A stretch of DNA of 15,544 bases, taken from NCBI GenBank assembly GCA_036846645.1, contig DAIUBN010000057.1:1-15544 (forward strand), read 5' to 3'. The notes under the pieces were generated by a model. The model saw only the letters and a program-made list of their open reading frames with translations, was not told the DNA's origin and ran no database searches. The DNA comes from JAAYUD01 sp036846645 (GTDB taxonomy: Bacteria > Bacteroidota > Bacteroidia > Bacteroidales > Bacteroidaceae). The translations under genes and the position numbers were made by a program. Position 1 is the first letter of the stretch. Each line of letters begins with the position of its first letter. Positions 7,075-15,544 of this stretch are shown one piece after another.

Positions 7075-10000
7075 ATGAATAGACCTTTAATTCGAAAGAT
7101 GGGCGGCTCGCTTCTAGGCTTACTACTTTGCTCCACAATGGCAATGGCTCAAGCCGAAGAGTGGAAAGACCCACAAGTTAATGCAGTGAACCGTATGCCG
7201 ATGCATACATCGTTCTTCTCTTACAATAGTATGGAGTCTGCTTTAGAAGGAAATAAGACCTCTTCTCCGGATTTTCTATCTATTGACGGAGCATGGAAAT
7301 TCAATTTTGCGCAGACGCCTCAACAACGTCCGACCGACTTCTTTAAAGCCGATTACAACGACGGCGACTGGAAGACAATTCCTGTGCCAGGCATTTGGGA
7401 AGTCAATGGATATGGCGACCCTCTCTATGTCAATATTGGATATTGCTGGCGCGAACATTTCGACTACACACCTCCTACAGTTCCCGATGAGCACAACTAT
7501 GTAGGCTCTTATCGCCGAACCATCACCATTCCTGCCGATTGGAAAGGCAAACAAGTCATTGCCCACTTCGGTTCGGTCACATCCAATATCTATCTTTGGG
7601 TGAATGGCAAATATGTAGGATATAGCGAAGACAGCAAGCTGGAAGCAGAATTTGATATCACCAAATACTTGAAACCTGGTGAGAATCTTATCGCTTTCCA
7701 AGTATTCCGCTGGTGCGACGGTACTTACCTCGAAGGTCAAGATTTCTGGCGTCTTTCGGGTGTAGCCCGCGAAAGTTATCTCTATGCCCGTAACGCCAAG
7801 CACATCGAAGATATCCGTATCACTCCCGATTTGGATGCCAACTATGAGAATGGTTCACTCGCCATCAATGTCAAAATGAATGTGCCAGCCAAAGCTAATC
7901 TCAATCTGCTCGATGCCGAAGGCAATGTTGTTGCAACCGGTCAAGCAATCGCTAATAAAGTAGCAACCATCAACGTTGCCAATCCACAGAAATGGACAGC
8001 AGAGACACCTTATTTATATACCCTTATCACCTCGATGACAGATAAAGGCAAAACAGAGTATATTCCTATCAAAGTGGGGTTCCGTAAGATCGAGATAAAA
8101 GATGCCCAACTGCTTGTCAATGGCAAGCCGGTTTTGATTAAAGGTGCCAACCGCCACGAGATGGATCCCGATAGAGGTTACGATGTTCCTTTCGAGCGCA
8201 TGGTGCAAGATATCAAAGTAATGAAACAACTTAATATCAACACCGTTCGTACCTGCCACTATCCCGACGACCCACGTTGGTACGAGCTTTGCGACAAGTA
8301 TGGTATCTATATGATTGCCGAAGCCAATCTCGAATCTCACGGAATGGGTTATGGTGACAAGACATTGGCCAAAGTTCCTTCTTATCTCACAGCCCACTTG
8401 GAGCGCAATCAGCGCAACATAGAACGCAACTTCAATCATCCTGCTATCATCGTTTGGTCGCTCGGCAATGAAGCCGGTATGGGCCCCAACTTCGAAGAAT
8501 GCTATAAATGGGTGAAGAACGAAGACAAGAGTCGTCCTGTTCAGTACGAACGTGCCGGGAACTCAGAATTTACAGACATCTTCTGCCCGATGTACTATCG
8601 CTACGACGATTGCGAGAAGTATGCTCAAAGTGATGCTACCAAACCACTTATTCAATGCGAATATGCTCATGCCATGGGTAACTCGGAAGGTGGATTCAAA
8701 GAATACTGGGATTTGATACGCAAGTATCCGAAATACCAAGGCGGATGCATTTGGGACTTTGTTGACCAAAGTTTGCATGCTACCAAAGATGGCAAAAGAT
8801 TCTACGCTTACGGTGGCGACTACAACACATACGACCCATCTGATAACAACTTCCTCGATAATGGACTCATCAGTCCCGACCGTGTACCCAATCCACATGC
8901 TTACGAAGTTCAATATTTCTATCAGAACATTTGGACTACACTGAAAGAAGACGGCAATATCGAGATTTATAATGAGAACTTCTTCCGCGACCTCAGCGCA
9001 TATCGCCTCAACTGGCAATTGGTATGCGATGGAGAAACTGTTCAAAGCGGAAGTGTTGCCAAACTTGATGTAGCACCTCACTCCACAGCCACACTGACCT
9101 TGCCTATCGACGCAAGTCTGCTTGCTAAAGATAAAGAAAGCTTCCTCAATGTGTCGTATATTTTGAAAGACAACGATGGTCTGCTCAATACAGGCGAAAC
9201 TGTTGCACGCCAGCAATTCGCTATCAAAGACTACAATTGGGAAAGCAATGCAATGAAAACTTCTGATTTGCGTAGAATCAAAGCATTCAAACTCGACAAG
9301 AAAGATGCCGACCACTACACATTCAATACCGTCAACACTACAGTATCGTTCGATAAGAAGACAGGCTTCCTCTGCCGCTACGAAGTATCAGGTACTTCCT
9401 ATATGGCAGCAGGCACCCAACTCACACCAAACTTCTGGCGTGCCGGAACAGACAACGATTATGGTGCAGACTTACAGAACAAATACCGTGTTTGGCTCAA
9501 TCCTGCTATCAACCTCACTTCATTCAACTTTAGAAAAGAAGGAGAGTTGACCATAGTCGAAGCAGCCTACGATATGCCCGATGTAAAAGCTCAACTCGGT
9601 CTGACCTATACCTTATATAAAGATGGTTCTATCACAGTAGACCAGAAGTTCACTGCCGACAAGACAGCTAAGGTTGCCAACATGTTCCGCTTCGGAATGC
9701 GTATGCAACTTCCAGGCAGCATGGACAACAGTTATTACTATGGCCGTGGACCGAAAGAGAATTATGCAGACAGAAACAACTGCACCTTTATCGGAAAGTA
9801 TAAACAGACTACCGACGAGCAGTTCTACTCTTATATCCGTCCTCAAGAGAACGGCAACAAGACTGATATCCGCTGGTGGAAACAAACCAACAACAATGGC
9901 AAGGGATTACAATTCACATCGCTTAAACCTTTGTCCATGTCGGCACTCCCCTACTCTCAAGAAGAATTGACCGACGGCACAAAGAAAGGTCAACGTCACT

Positions 10001-10158
10001 CCGAATTGCTGAATAAGAACGGCAATACCAACATGAATATCGACGCCATCCAAATGGGACTTGGCTGTATCGATTCTTGGGGTGCGCTACCACTCGACAA
10101 GTACTTGCTGCAATATGGTGACTATCAATTTAGTTTCACAATGAGCCCTGCAAAGTAG
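7075..10158 (+). CDS. Exported GH2 LacZ-type beta-galactosidase
   Basis: A retaining exo-beta-galactosidase of 1027 residues, close to E. coli LacZ in length and with the full five-domain plan: jelly-roll sugar-binding domain (about 60-243), Ig-like domain (about 245-335), TIM barrel (about 340-620), second Ig-like domain (DUF4981 type, about 625-730) and the large Bgal_small_N domain (about 755-1025). The acid/base is Glu466 in WSLGNEAG, and the nucleophile is Glu529 in IQCEYAHAMGNS. Unlike LacZ it has a signal peptide ending MAMAQA (about residue 27), so it works in the periplasm on imported oligosaccharides, not on cytosolic lactose. Next to a GH51 it probably removes beta-galactose from arabinogalactan or galactan pieces. 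Some GH2 enzymes also cleave alpha-L-arabinopyranose, so that activity is possible. A strong terminator follows directly. Confidence 0.95.
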   Translation: MNRPLIRKMGGSLLGLLLCSTMAMAQAEEWKDPQVNAVNRMPMHTSFFSYNSMESALEGNKTSSPDFLSIDGAWKFNFAQTPQQRPTDFFKADYNDGDWKTIPVPGIWEVNGYGDPLYVNIGYCWREHFDYTPPTVPDEHNYVGSYRRTITIPADWKGKQVIAHFGSVTSNIYLWVNGKYVGYSEDSKLEAEFDITKYLKPGENLIAFQVFRWCDGTYLEGQDFWRLSGVARESYLYARNAKHIEDIRITPDLDANYENGSLAINVKMNVPAKANLNLLDAEGNVVATGQAIANKVATINVANPQKWTAETPYLYTLITSMTDKGKTEYIPIKVGFRKIEIKDAQLLVNGKPVLIKGANRHEMDPDRGYDVPFERMVQDIKVMKQLNINTVRTCHYPDDPRWYELCDKYGIYMIAEANLESHGMGYGDKTLAKVPSYLTAHLERNQRNIERNFNHPAIIVWSLGNEAGMGPNFEECYKWVKNEDKSRPVQYERAGNSEFTDIFCPMYYRYDDCEKYAQSDATKPLIQCEYAHAMGNSEGGFKEYWDLIRKYPKYQGGCIWDFVDQSLHATKDGKRFYAYGGDYNTYDPSDNNFLDNGLISPDRVPNPHAYEVQYFYQNIWTTLKEDGNIEIYNENFFRDLSAYRLNWQLVCDGETVQSGSVAKLDVAPHSTATLTLPIDASLLAKDKESFLNVSYILKDNDGLLNTGETVARQQFAIKDYNWESNAMKTSDLRRIKAFKLDKKDADHYTFNTVNTTVSFDKKTGFLCRYEVSGTSYMAAGTQLTPNFWRAGTDNDYGADLQNKYRVWLNPAINLTSFNFRKEGELTIVEAAYDMPDVKAQLGLTYTLYKDGSITVDQKFTADKTAKVANMFRFGMRMQLPGSMDNSYYYGRGPKENYADRNNCTFIGKYKQTTDEQFYSYIRPQENGNKTDIRWWKQTNNNGKGLQFTSLKPLSMSALPYSQEELTDGTKKGQRHSELLNKNGNTNMNIDAIQMGLGCIDSWGALPLDKYLLQYGDYQFSFTMSPAK

Positions 10159-10186
10159 AAAACATCTTTCATTAGATACCTTTTAT

Positions 10187-10233
10187 AATAAGGAGTCAGA
10201 AATACACTTATATTTCAGACTCCTTATTTTTTT
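10187..10233 (+). terminator. Strong intrinsic terminator after the GH2 gene
   Basis: AATAAGGAGTC (10187-10197) pairs perfectly with GACTCCTTATT (10218-10228). After one A/A mismatch, GAAATA pairs with TATTTC, leaving a 6-base loop. Seven Ts follow from 10227. It lies 29 bases after the GH2 stop. The + strand reads as the working orientation; the complement has A-runs but no gene needs it on the - strand. Confidence 0.9.
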
Positions 10234-10497
10234 ATCGTAAATAGCAGGTCACCTGAATACAAATTGAGAACATCTTGAAGAGGCAGACTTAATGACTTGA
10301 AAAAACAAATTATTAGTGATATGGCAGTATAAAAATATGATGTACAAAAATAAAAAACAAAGATTGATTTTTGCTAATAATGCCTACAAGACGCGTACGT
10401 GGCTTTGAAAAGACTTTATGTATCATCTACAATAAATATGTAACATATCCAAAGATATATGTAGCGCAAAAGGAGGGCATAAATAAAGAAACCTTAT

Positions 10498-10505
10498 TAG
10501 ATTTG
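10498..10505 (+). promoter_or_regulatory. Candidate -7 promoter element for the susC/susD-like operon
   Basis: TAGATTTG matches TAnnTTTG exactly. It is 162 bases before the susC-like start, so the leader would be about 150 bases. No TTTG is present at the usual -33 distance, which is acceptable for a promoter that depends on an activator such as an HTCS, but makes the call weak. Confidence 0.3.
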
Positions 10506-10507
10506 CA

Positions 10508-10548
10508 TTGTTCGAAAAGACGGAATTCATACCACGGCTATCGAACAA
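10508..10548. repeat. 8-bp perfect inverted repeat near the predicted susC transcription start
   Basis: TTGTTCGA (10508-10515) and TCGAACAA (10541-10548) are exact reverse complements with 25 bases between them. It begins two bases after the candidate -7 element, so it would sit at the very 5' end of the message as a hairpin, or act as a paired protein-binding site on DNA. Flanking bases do not extend the stem. Confidence 0.4.
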
Positions 10549-10590
10549 AAGAAACCATTTGTTAAACTCAAAAATTCAAAACACAAAAAC

Positions 10591-10662
10591 ATGAAACTAA
10601 TACCAAAGATTTTATCGACTTCAATGTTTAATCAATCAAATGTTTTACCAAATAAATTATAG
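10591..10662 (+). CDS. Possible 23-residue leader ORF upstream of the susC-like gene
   Basis: An ATG-started frame of 23 codons plus stop, beginning MKLIPKILSTSM and ending VLPNKL. Its TAG lies 5 bases before the susC-like ATG, close enough for translational coupling. The bases before its ATG (AAACACAAAAAC) are A-rich, the kind of start context usual in Bacteroidetes, and look better than the context of the susC ATG. I recognize no family. It may be a chance frame: at this length an open frame in A+T-rich DNA proves nothing. Confidence 0.25.
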   Translation: MKLIPKILSTSMFNQSNVLPNKL

Positions 10663-10667
10663 TATTA

Positions 10668-13600
10668 ATGAAAAATGCTAAGTTTTTAAAGATTTGGGGA
10701 CTAGCCTTCCTGCTATGTCTCGCTCCACTTTGGGCATTGGCACAAAGTGCGATGGTAAAGGGCGTCGTAAAAGACGCGCATGGCGAACCGATTATTGGCG
10801 CCAGTGTCATGGAAAAAGGTACTAAGAACGGTATTATGACCGATTTGGATGGAAACTTCTCTTTAAAGGTTCCACGCACTGCTGTTCTAGTTATATCTTC
10901 TATCGGTTACAAGACTCAAGAAGTTTCTGCCAATGGAAAATCTTTACTCAATATCGTATTGCAAGACGACACACAACAGCTGAATGAAGTTGTCGTTATC
11001 GGTTACGGTACACAGCGTAAAGAGGCAGTCACGGGTTCTGTAGCTTCTGTCAAAGGCGATATGCTGCGCGAAGTTCCTTCTATGGATGTAACATCAGCTC
11101 TTCAGGGTCGTATCGCCGGTGTAGAGATGACTCAGACATCTTCCAAACCTGGTGCAACAATGCAGATCCGTATTCGTGGTACTCGTTCATTGAATGCCAG
11201 CAACGATCCGTTGGTTGTGCTCGACGGTATTCCTTTTGCAGGTTCTATCAGTGATATCGACCCGAACAACATCAAGTCGATGGATATTCTGAAAGATGCT
11301 TCGGCAACAGCTATTTATGGTTCTCGCGGTGCCAATGGTGTTATCCTTATCACTACTTATAAAGGTATCAAAGAACAAAATGCGAAGATTACCTATAATG
11401 CTTATGTAGGTTTGAAGACTTTGTTTCATAGATATCCTATGATGAAAGGTGCAGAATTTGTCAAACTGCGTCAGTTGGCAGGCAAATTCACCCAGAATGG
11501 TGAAGACGAAGATGATACAGTAGATACCGATTGGCAAGGATTGATGTTCAAGAATAGTTACGTCACCAGTCACGACTTGGGCGTATCGGGCGGAACAGCC
11601 ACATCAAACTATAACTTCGGCGTATCTTATTATCTCGACAACTCTTTACTTCCACAGCAAAACTATAATCGTTATGCTCTTCGTGCATCGTTAGATCAGG
11701 AAGTAGGAAAATATATCAAGATTGGATTCTCTTCCAATTCTTCTTACGCTGTTACCAATGGTGCCAACTTGGATATGTACAACACACTAAGTACAACACC
11801 TATTGCTAATCCTTATAATACAGACGGTACATTGAAGAGAACCGTCAAGATGTCAAACGATGAACACTACGTAATGACTCGTTCAGTCATCAATGGTTTG
11901 GGCGATGCTTACAAAGACCAGACTCGTGCTTTCGGTACTTACAACTCTCTCTATGCAGAAGTCAAGGTGCCTCATGTAGAAGGATTGAAATACCGTATCA
12001 ATGTTGGTTTGAACTACCGCCAAAGCAATTATGGCAACTATACCGGAACAGGCGTGTTCAGCTCTACAGCTACAACTCTCTCTCATGCCACTGTTTCTAA
12101 TGCTCATACTTTGAACTGGGCAGTAGAGAACATGCTTACTTACGACCGCACTTTCGGCAAACATTCTATCAATGCCGTAGCATTGTATTCTGCTGAGCAA
12201 ACTCAGTACAACAGTTCTTACATCTATGCCGATGGTATTCCTTCGGATGCCTTCCAATTCTATAATTTAGGTCAGGCTACAGGTAGCATCACTATCAACC
12301 CGAGCTATCAAGGATATTACAAATCGGGATTAATGTCATGGATGGGCCGTGTGATGTATTCTTACGACGACCGTTACATGATTTCTGCAACACTTCGTTC
12401 TGATGGTTCTTCTCGTTTGGCCAAAGGTCATCAATGGCACACATATCCAGCTGTTTCAATAGGTTGGAATGTCACAAAAGAATCTTTCATGAAAGATGTA
12501 AATTGGCTAGACAACTTGAAACTGAGAGTTGGATACGGCGAAACTTCAAATCAATCAGTAGCTCCTTATAAGACATTAGGTCAATTGTCTACTCGTCCTT
12601 ACAACTTCGGTTCGACAACTGCGGTAGGTTACTACGTATCAGAGCTGCCCAACCCAGAACTTGGATGGGAGTATTCTCAGACATGGAACTTCGGTTTAGA
12701 CTTTTCAGTATTCAAAGGTAGACTTTCGGGTACAATCGAATACTACCGTCAAAGTACCAAAAACTTGCTATTGAGTGTCAGTCTGCCTTCTACATCTGGT
12801 GTAAGCAGCTATATGGCAAATATTGGCAAGTCTGAGAATAGAGGTATTGAAGTATCACTGAATGGTACTATCCTCGACAACTTCCACGGATGGACCTGGG
12901 ATGCAGGCATCAACTTATATTCCAACCACAATGAATTGACAGCTTTGGCATCGGACGCTACAAAAGACGAGAGCAACTGGTGGTTTGTAGGCAGTCCTAT
13001 CAATGTGATTTATGATTATGAGAAAATAGGTCTTTGGTCGGCCAACGACTATGCCAACAATTATGGTAGCACTTACGAGCCTGGTGGTAATGCCGGTATG
13101 ATAAAGGTAAAATACGCCGGAGATTATGATTCGAGCGGCAAACCGACTCGCGCTATCGGTACAGCCGACAGACAGATTATTAAAATCGACCCAAAATGGG
13201 AAGGCGGTTTCAATACCCGTGTTGCCTATAAGAATATTGATTTGAGCATTGTCGGTTCATTCAAACATGGTGGTACTTTAATCAGTACATTATATGGTTC
13301 TTCCGGTTATCTCAATATGTTGACAGGTCGTCGTGGCAATGTACAAGTCGACTATTGGACAGAAGATAATCAAGGTGCCAAATATCCGAAACCAGGTGGT
13401 GCCGAGAGCAGCAACAATCCTAAATATGGTACAACGTTAGGTTACTTCGATGCTTCTTATATGAAGATTCGCACCATCACTTTGGGCTACAACTTCACAC
13501 AAAATTGGATTAAGAAAGTCGGTATCCAGAAACTCCGTGTTTATGCTACAGTTCAAAATCCATTCGTATTCTTCTCTCCATATAAGAAAGAATCTGGTAT

Positions 13601-13733
13601 GGATCCAGAAACAAACTCTTTGGGTAACGAGAATCAGGCAGTGACAGATGTTTATAAATCACGTCTACCGATTGTCGGTTACAGTACACCCCAGACACGT
13701 AACTATCTGTTTGGTTTAAATCTAACATTTTAA
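10668..13733 (+). CDS. SusC-like TonB-dependent outer-membrane glycan transporter
   Basis: A 1021-residue SusC/RagA-family transporter that moves oligosaccharides across the outer membrane using TonB energy, with a SusD-like lid. Signal peptide about 1-25 (ending WALA). Next comes a carboxypeptidase-D regulatory-like domain (about 29-100, with GEPIIGASVMEKGT and TDLDGNFSL), typical of SusC. The TonB-box region follows (NEVVVIGYGTQ, about 106-116), then the plug (about 118-230) with the SusC signatures TSALQGRIAGV, IRIRGTRSLN, PLVVLDGIPF and ATAIYGSRGANGVILITT. The remainder is the 22-strand barrel, ending in the aromatic C-terminus NLTF expected for barrel insertion. The frame is intact. It is followed after 4 bases by the susD-like gene. 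The substrate cannot be read from the sequence; the GH51/GH2 neighbours suggest an arabinose/galactose-containing glycan. Confidence 0.97.
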   Translation: MKNAKFLKIWGLAFLLCLAPLWALAQSAMVKGVVKDAHGEPIIGASVMEKGTKNGIMTDLDGNFSLKVPRTAVLVISSIGYKTQEVSANGKSLLNIVLQDDTQQLNEVVVIGYGTQRKEAVTGSVASVKGDMLREVPSMDVTSALQGRIAGVEMTQTSSKPGATMQIRIRGTRSLNASNDPLVVLDGIPFAGSISDIDPNNIKSMDILKDASATAIYGSRGANGVILITTYKGIKEQNAKITYNAYVGLKTLFHRYPMMKGAEFVKLRQLAGKFTQNGEDEDDTVDTDWQGLMFKNSYVTSHDLGVSGGTATSNYNFGVSYYLDNSLLPQQNYNRYALRASLDQEVGKYIKIGFSSNSSYAVTNGANLDMYNTLSTTPIANPYNTDGTLKRTVKMSNDEHYVMTRSVINGLGDAYKDQTRAFGTYNSLYAEVKVPHVEGLKYRINVGLNYRQSNYGNYTGTGVFSSTATTLSHATVSNAHTLNWAVENMLTYDRTFGKHSINAVALYSAEQTQYNSSYIYADGIPSDAFQFYNLGQATGSITINPSYQGYYKSGLMSWMGRVMYSYDDRYMISATLRSDGSSRLAKGHQWHTYPAVSIGWNVTKESFMKDVNWLDNLKLRVGYGETSNQSVAPYKTLGQLSTRPYNFGSTTAVGYYVSELPNPELGWEYSQTWNFGLDFSVFKGRLSGTIEYYRQSTKNLLLSVSLPSTSGVSSYMANIGKSENRGIEVSLNGTILDNFHGWTWDAGINLYSNHNELTALASDATKDESNWWFVGSPINVIYDYEKIGLWSANDYANNYGSTYEPGGNAGMIKVKYAGDYDSSGKPTRAIGTADRQIIKIDPKWEGGFNTRVAYKNIDLSIVGSFKHGGTLISTLYGSSGYLNMLTGRRGNVQVDYWTEDNQGAKYPKPGGAESSNNPKYGTTLGYFDASYMKIRTITLGYNFTQNWIKKVGIQKLRVYATVQNPFVFFSPYKKESGMDPETNSLGNENQAVTDVYKSRLPIVGYSTPQTRNYLFGLNLTF

Positions 13734-13737
13734 ATGA

Positions 13738-15544
13738 ATGATAAAGATGAAAAATAAATATATAAAATCTTTCTTAGGGGCAGCTATTCTCGGATTAATG
13801 CTGTCCGGTTGCTCCAATGTTTTGGATGAGACACCTCGTGCAACCTATACCCCCGAATACTTTAAAACAGCAGAAGGTGTTATTGGTGGTATTACTTCTC
13901 TCTATGGTCATCTACGCTACATCTGGGGTAATGGTTATTGGCTCAATGCTTGCGAGACCGGTACCGATGAATATACTTATGGTCATGGCGGCGATCAGAA
14001 CTTCTTAGTGATGGACTGCTCCGGTCAAGGTGATATCACCTCGGCAACAAGCCGTTCGGATGTGCTTTGGAACAACTCTTTCTCTGATATCAACACGGCC
14101 AGCGGTGTAATAGAATATGGTTCTGCCAATTCTTCTATTGCAGCATCACTCATTGCCGAAGCTTATTTCTTCCGTGCATTCGATTACTTCTGTCTGGTTC
14201 AGACCTTCGGTGGTGTACCTTTGGACTTAGGAGCCGGCGAGTTGAAATTCAACACATCTACAGTTCGTACTTCTGTTCGCAATACTGTTGCCGAAGTTTA
14301 TACCAAATGTATCTTCCCCGACTTGATTCAAGCTATTGCCGACCTTCCAACGAGTAGCCGTCTGACGGGTACTGTCACCAAGAACGTTGCTCGCTTGGTA
14401 TTGGCCAAAGCTTATCTAACATACGCTTGGTGGCTCCAAAACCCCAACAACATTGCTACTTATCCAACTTGCGACCGTACCGATCCTAACGGAAAGACAT
14501 ACGCTCAATATTTCCAGTTGGCATACGACACAGCAGTGGAAGCCATCAACAATCCTGCCCCCTATTCATTGCAGAAATCTTTCTATCTGGTCAATGTCGG
14601 TTCTAACGACCGCAACGCTGAAGTGATGCTTTATGCCGACCACATTCAAGACAGCGAATATTATGATGGTTCAAGCCACTCATACAATTCGGGTGCTTCT
14701 CCCGGTAACTTTGCAGCATGGATGACAACTTGGGATTATACCTTTATCCAAAGTAATACTGCATCTAGCTGGGCAAGCAGCGGTTATGTTCGTTCGGTAC
14801 AACGTGAGGCAGCTCAAGCCTACGGTCGTCCTTGGAAGTGTATGGCTCCAACTTACGAAGCTATTGTCAACAACTTCCCCGACAAGACCTACGACTCTCG
14901 TTATGATGGAACTTTCACTACCTGTTTCCGTGGCAACTGGAACAAGGGTACTGTATCGCAGACTACTTTATACAATGCCAACGGACTACCTATTGTTCAG
15001 GGCGACTCAGTATTGACATTCTTGAAAGATGAACCCGATGCTATATTAAATTGGACAAACAGTCCGTATGCCAGCAATGTTGGTGCAGCAGTATTACCGG
15101 GAAGAGCCGATTACGTCGTTCCTCCAAGTGGTATCAGCCGTTACAAATATCCTATTCTTTGGAAGATTGGTACTTATCGTACAGACAATGGCACCGGACT
15201 TGGTCAGCCTAATGGTGGTATCACTCGCCCATTCCCTATTCTGAAGTTCTCTGAGTTCTATCTAATCGCAGCCGAAGCAGCTGTTAAAGGTGCAACAGGT
15301 TCGATGAGTGCAAGAGATTTGGTCAATGTTCTTCGTGCCCGTGCCGGCGTCTGGACTTTCGACAATGCCGGAAATCGTGCAAAGACTGCCGACTATAGTT
15401 CAAAGCTGACAAGCGAGACTCCTGCTACCATTACCATAGATTATATATTGGCAGAGCGTAGCCGCGAATTCTTCGGCGAAGGTCTTCGCTGGTGGGATTT
15501 GGTTCGCACACAGACTTGGGCAGCAAAAGCTGCAACATATACGA
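13738..15544 (+). CDS. SusD-like outer-membrane glycan-binding lipoprotein, cut off at the right edge
   Basis: Surface lipoprotein of the RagB/SusD family that captures glycan and closes over the SusC-like barrel. About 602 codons are visible and no stop is reached, so the gene runs past the window. The family signature ERSREFFGEGLRWWDLVR (about 573-590) is near the end, so probably only a few dozen residues are missing. The signal is of lipoprotein type with lipobox LSGC; the lipidated Cys is residue 25 from the ATG at 13738 or residue 22 from the in-frame ATG at 13747. The later start (MKNKYIKSF) looks more like a typical signal peptide, so the true start is open. The helical TPR-like core includes ETGTDEYTYG, IAEAYFFRAFDYFCLVQTFGGVPL and LVLAKAYLTYAWW. 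It is in one operon with the susC-like gene, 4 bases (or 13) downstream of its stop. Confidence 0.95.
   Translation, partial: MIKMKNKYIKSFLGAAILGLMLSGCSNVLDETPRATYTPEYFKTAEGVIGGITSLYGHLRYIWGNGYWLNACETGTDEYTYGHGGDQNFLVMDCSGQGDITSATSRSDVLWNNSFSDINTASGVIEYGSANSSIAASLIAEAYFFRAFDYFCLVQTFGGVPLDLGAGELKFNTSTVRTSVRNTVAEVYTKCIFPDLIQAIADLPTSSRLTGTVTKNVARLVLAKAYLTYAWWLQNPNNIATYPTCDRTDPNGKTYAQYFQLAYDTAVEAINNPAPYSLQKSFYLVNVGSNDRNAEVMLYADHIQDSEYYDGSSHSYNSGASPGNFAAWMTTWDYTFIQSNTASSWASSGYVRSVQREAAQAYGRPWKCMAPTYEAIVNNFPDKTYDSRYDGTFTTCFRGNWNKGTVSQTTLYNANGLPIVQGDSVLTFLKDEPDAILNWTNSPYASNVGAAVLPGRADYVVPPSGISRYKYPILWKIGTYRTDNGTGLGQPNGGITRPFPILKFSEFYLIAAEAAVKGATGSMSARDLVNVLRARAGVWTFDNAGNRAKTADYSSKLTSETPATITIDYILAERSREFFGEGLRWWDLVRTQTWAAKAATYT

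Larger units (their letters stand above)
10234..10667. other. 434-base non-coding control region before the susC-like gene
   Basis: This is the longest spacer after the glycosidase terminator and the likely site of the HTCS-controlled promoter for susCD. It contains an exact -7 type element (10498-10505), an inverted repeat (10508-10548) and a 23-codon ORF (10591-10662), listed separately. Three copies of a TTATTAG heptamer also occur (10310-10316 and 10494-10500 direct, 10374-10380 inverted), perhaps by chance in A+T-rich DNA. A 61-codon ATG frame (10380-10565) runs through it but has no recognizable domain and a composition not typical of a protein here. No tRNA or known riboswitch is recognized. 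Confidence 0.6.

Noticed and set aside
7276..7803. 175-codon antisense frame inside the GH2 gene
   Set aside because: Fully overlapped by the conserved GH2 sugar-binding domain; no independent evidence for coding.
8563..9315. 250-codon antisense frame inside the GH2 gene
   Set aside because: It lies fully opposite a gene with intact catalytic motifs and shows no recognizable domain; a codon-bias shadow.
10471..10476. Shine-Dalgarno-like AGGAGG
   Set aside because: No start codon follows at a useful distance, and Bacteroidetes rarely use such sites.
10371..10565. Small + strand frame (61 codons from the ATG at 10380) in the susC control region
   Set aside because: No domain, rich in Arg/Lys/Tyr as expected from A+T-rich non-coding DNA, and it spans the likely promoter. 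It would need conservation data to be kept.
1..15544. CRISPR array, tRNA/rRNA genes, insertion sequences, phage or defence genes
   Set aside because: None seen: no regular direct repeats with spacers, no tRNA-like cloverleaf noticed in the spacers, and no transposase, integrase or nuclease motifs in any credible frame.

Overview
The window is a chromosomal segment from a member of the Bacteroidales. A Prevotella/Segatella-like genome is my best guess, but this is inference from gene families, A+T-rich spacers and the lack of Shine-Dalgarno sites, not from a marker gene. It holds most of a polysaccharide utilization locus (PUL) with all genes on the + strand. The order is: hybrid two-component system sensor/regulator (HTCS, 245-4363), Nudix-fold transcription factor of the AraR type (4584-5267), GH51 alpha-L-arabinofuranosidase (5413-6966), GH2 LacZ-type beta-galactosidase (7075-10158), SusC-like TonB-dependent transporter (10668-13733) and SusD-like lipoprotein (13738 to beyond the right edge).

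Transcriptional layout. An A+T-only hairpin plus T-run may end the HTCS message. The araR-like gene has a 24-base imperfect palindrome about 95 bases upstream of its start, the best candidate operator in the window. The two glycosidase genes sit 108 bases apart with a stem-loop between them, and a very good intrinsic terminator closes that unit at 10187-10233. The susC/susD-like pair (4 bases apart) is therefore probably driven by its own promoter in the 434-base spacer after the terminator. That spacer carries an exact TAnnTTTG element, an 8-bp inverted repeat right behind it, and a 23-codon upstream ORF ending 5 bases before susC.

Working model. SusCD import an arabinose- and galactose-containing glycan fragment. 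The two exported glycosidases remove terminal arabinofuranose and beta-galactose in the periplasm. The HTCS senses an oligosaccharide through its 14-blade double propeller and activates through its AraC domain. The AraR-like protein senses the released monosaccharide (L-arabinose in the characterized relative). The substrate is probably an arabinogalactan or an arabinose-decorated galactan/arabinan. No endo-acting enzyme is visible; further PUL genes are likely to lie past the right edge.

I do not see a wholly undescribed system. All protein families are known. The parts most worth a second look are the coexistence of an oligosaccharide sensor and a monosaccharide sensor in one PUL, the candidate AraR operator, and the structured leaders in front of the GH51 and susC-like genes.
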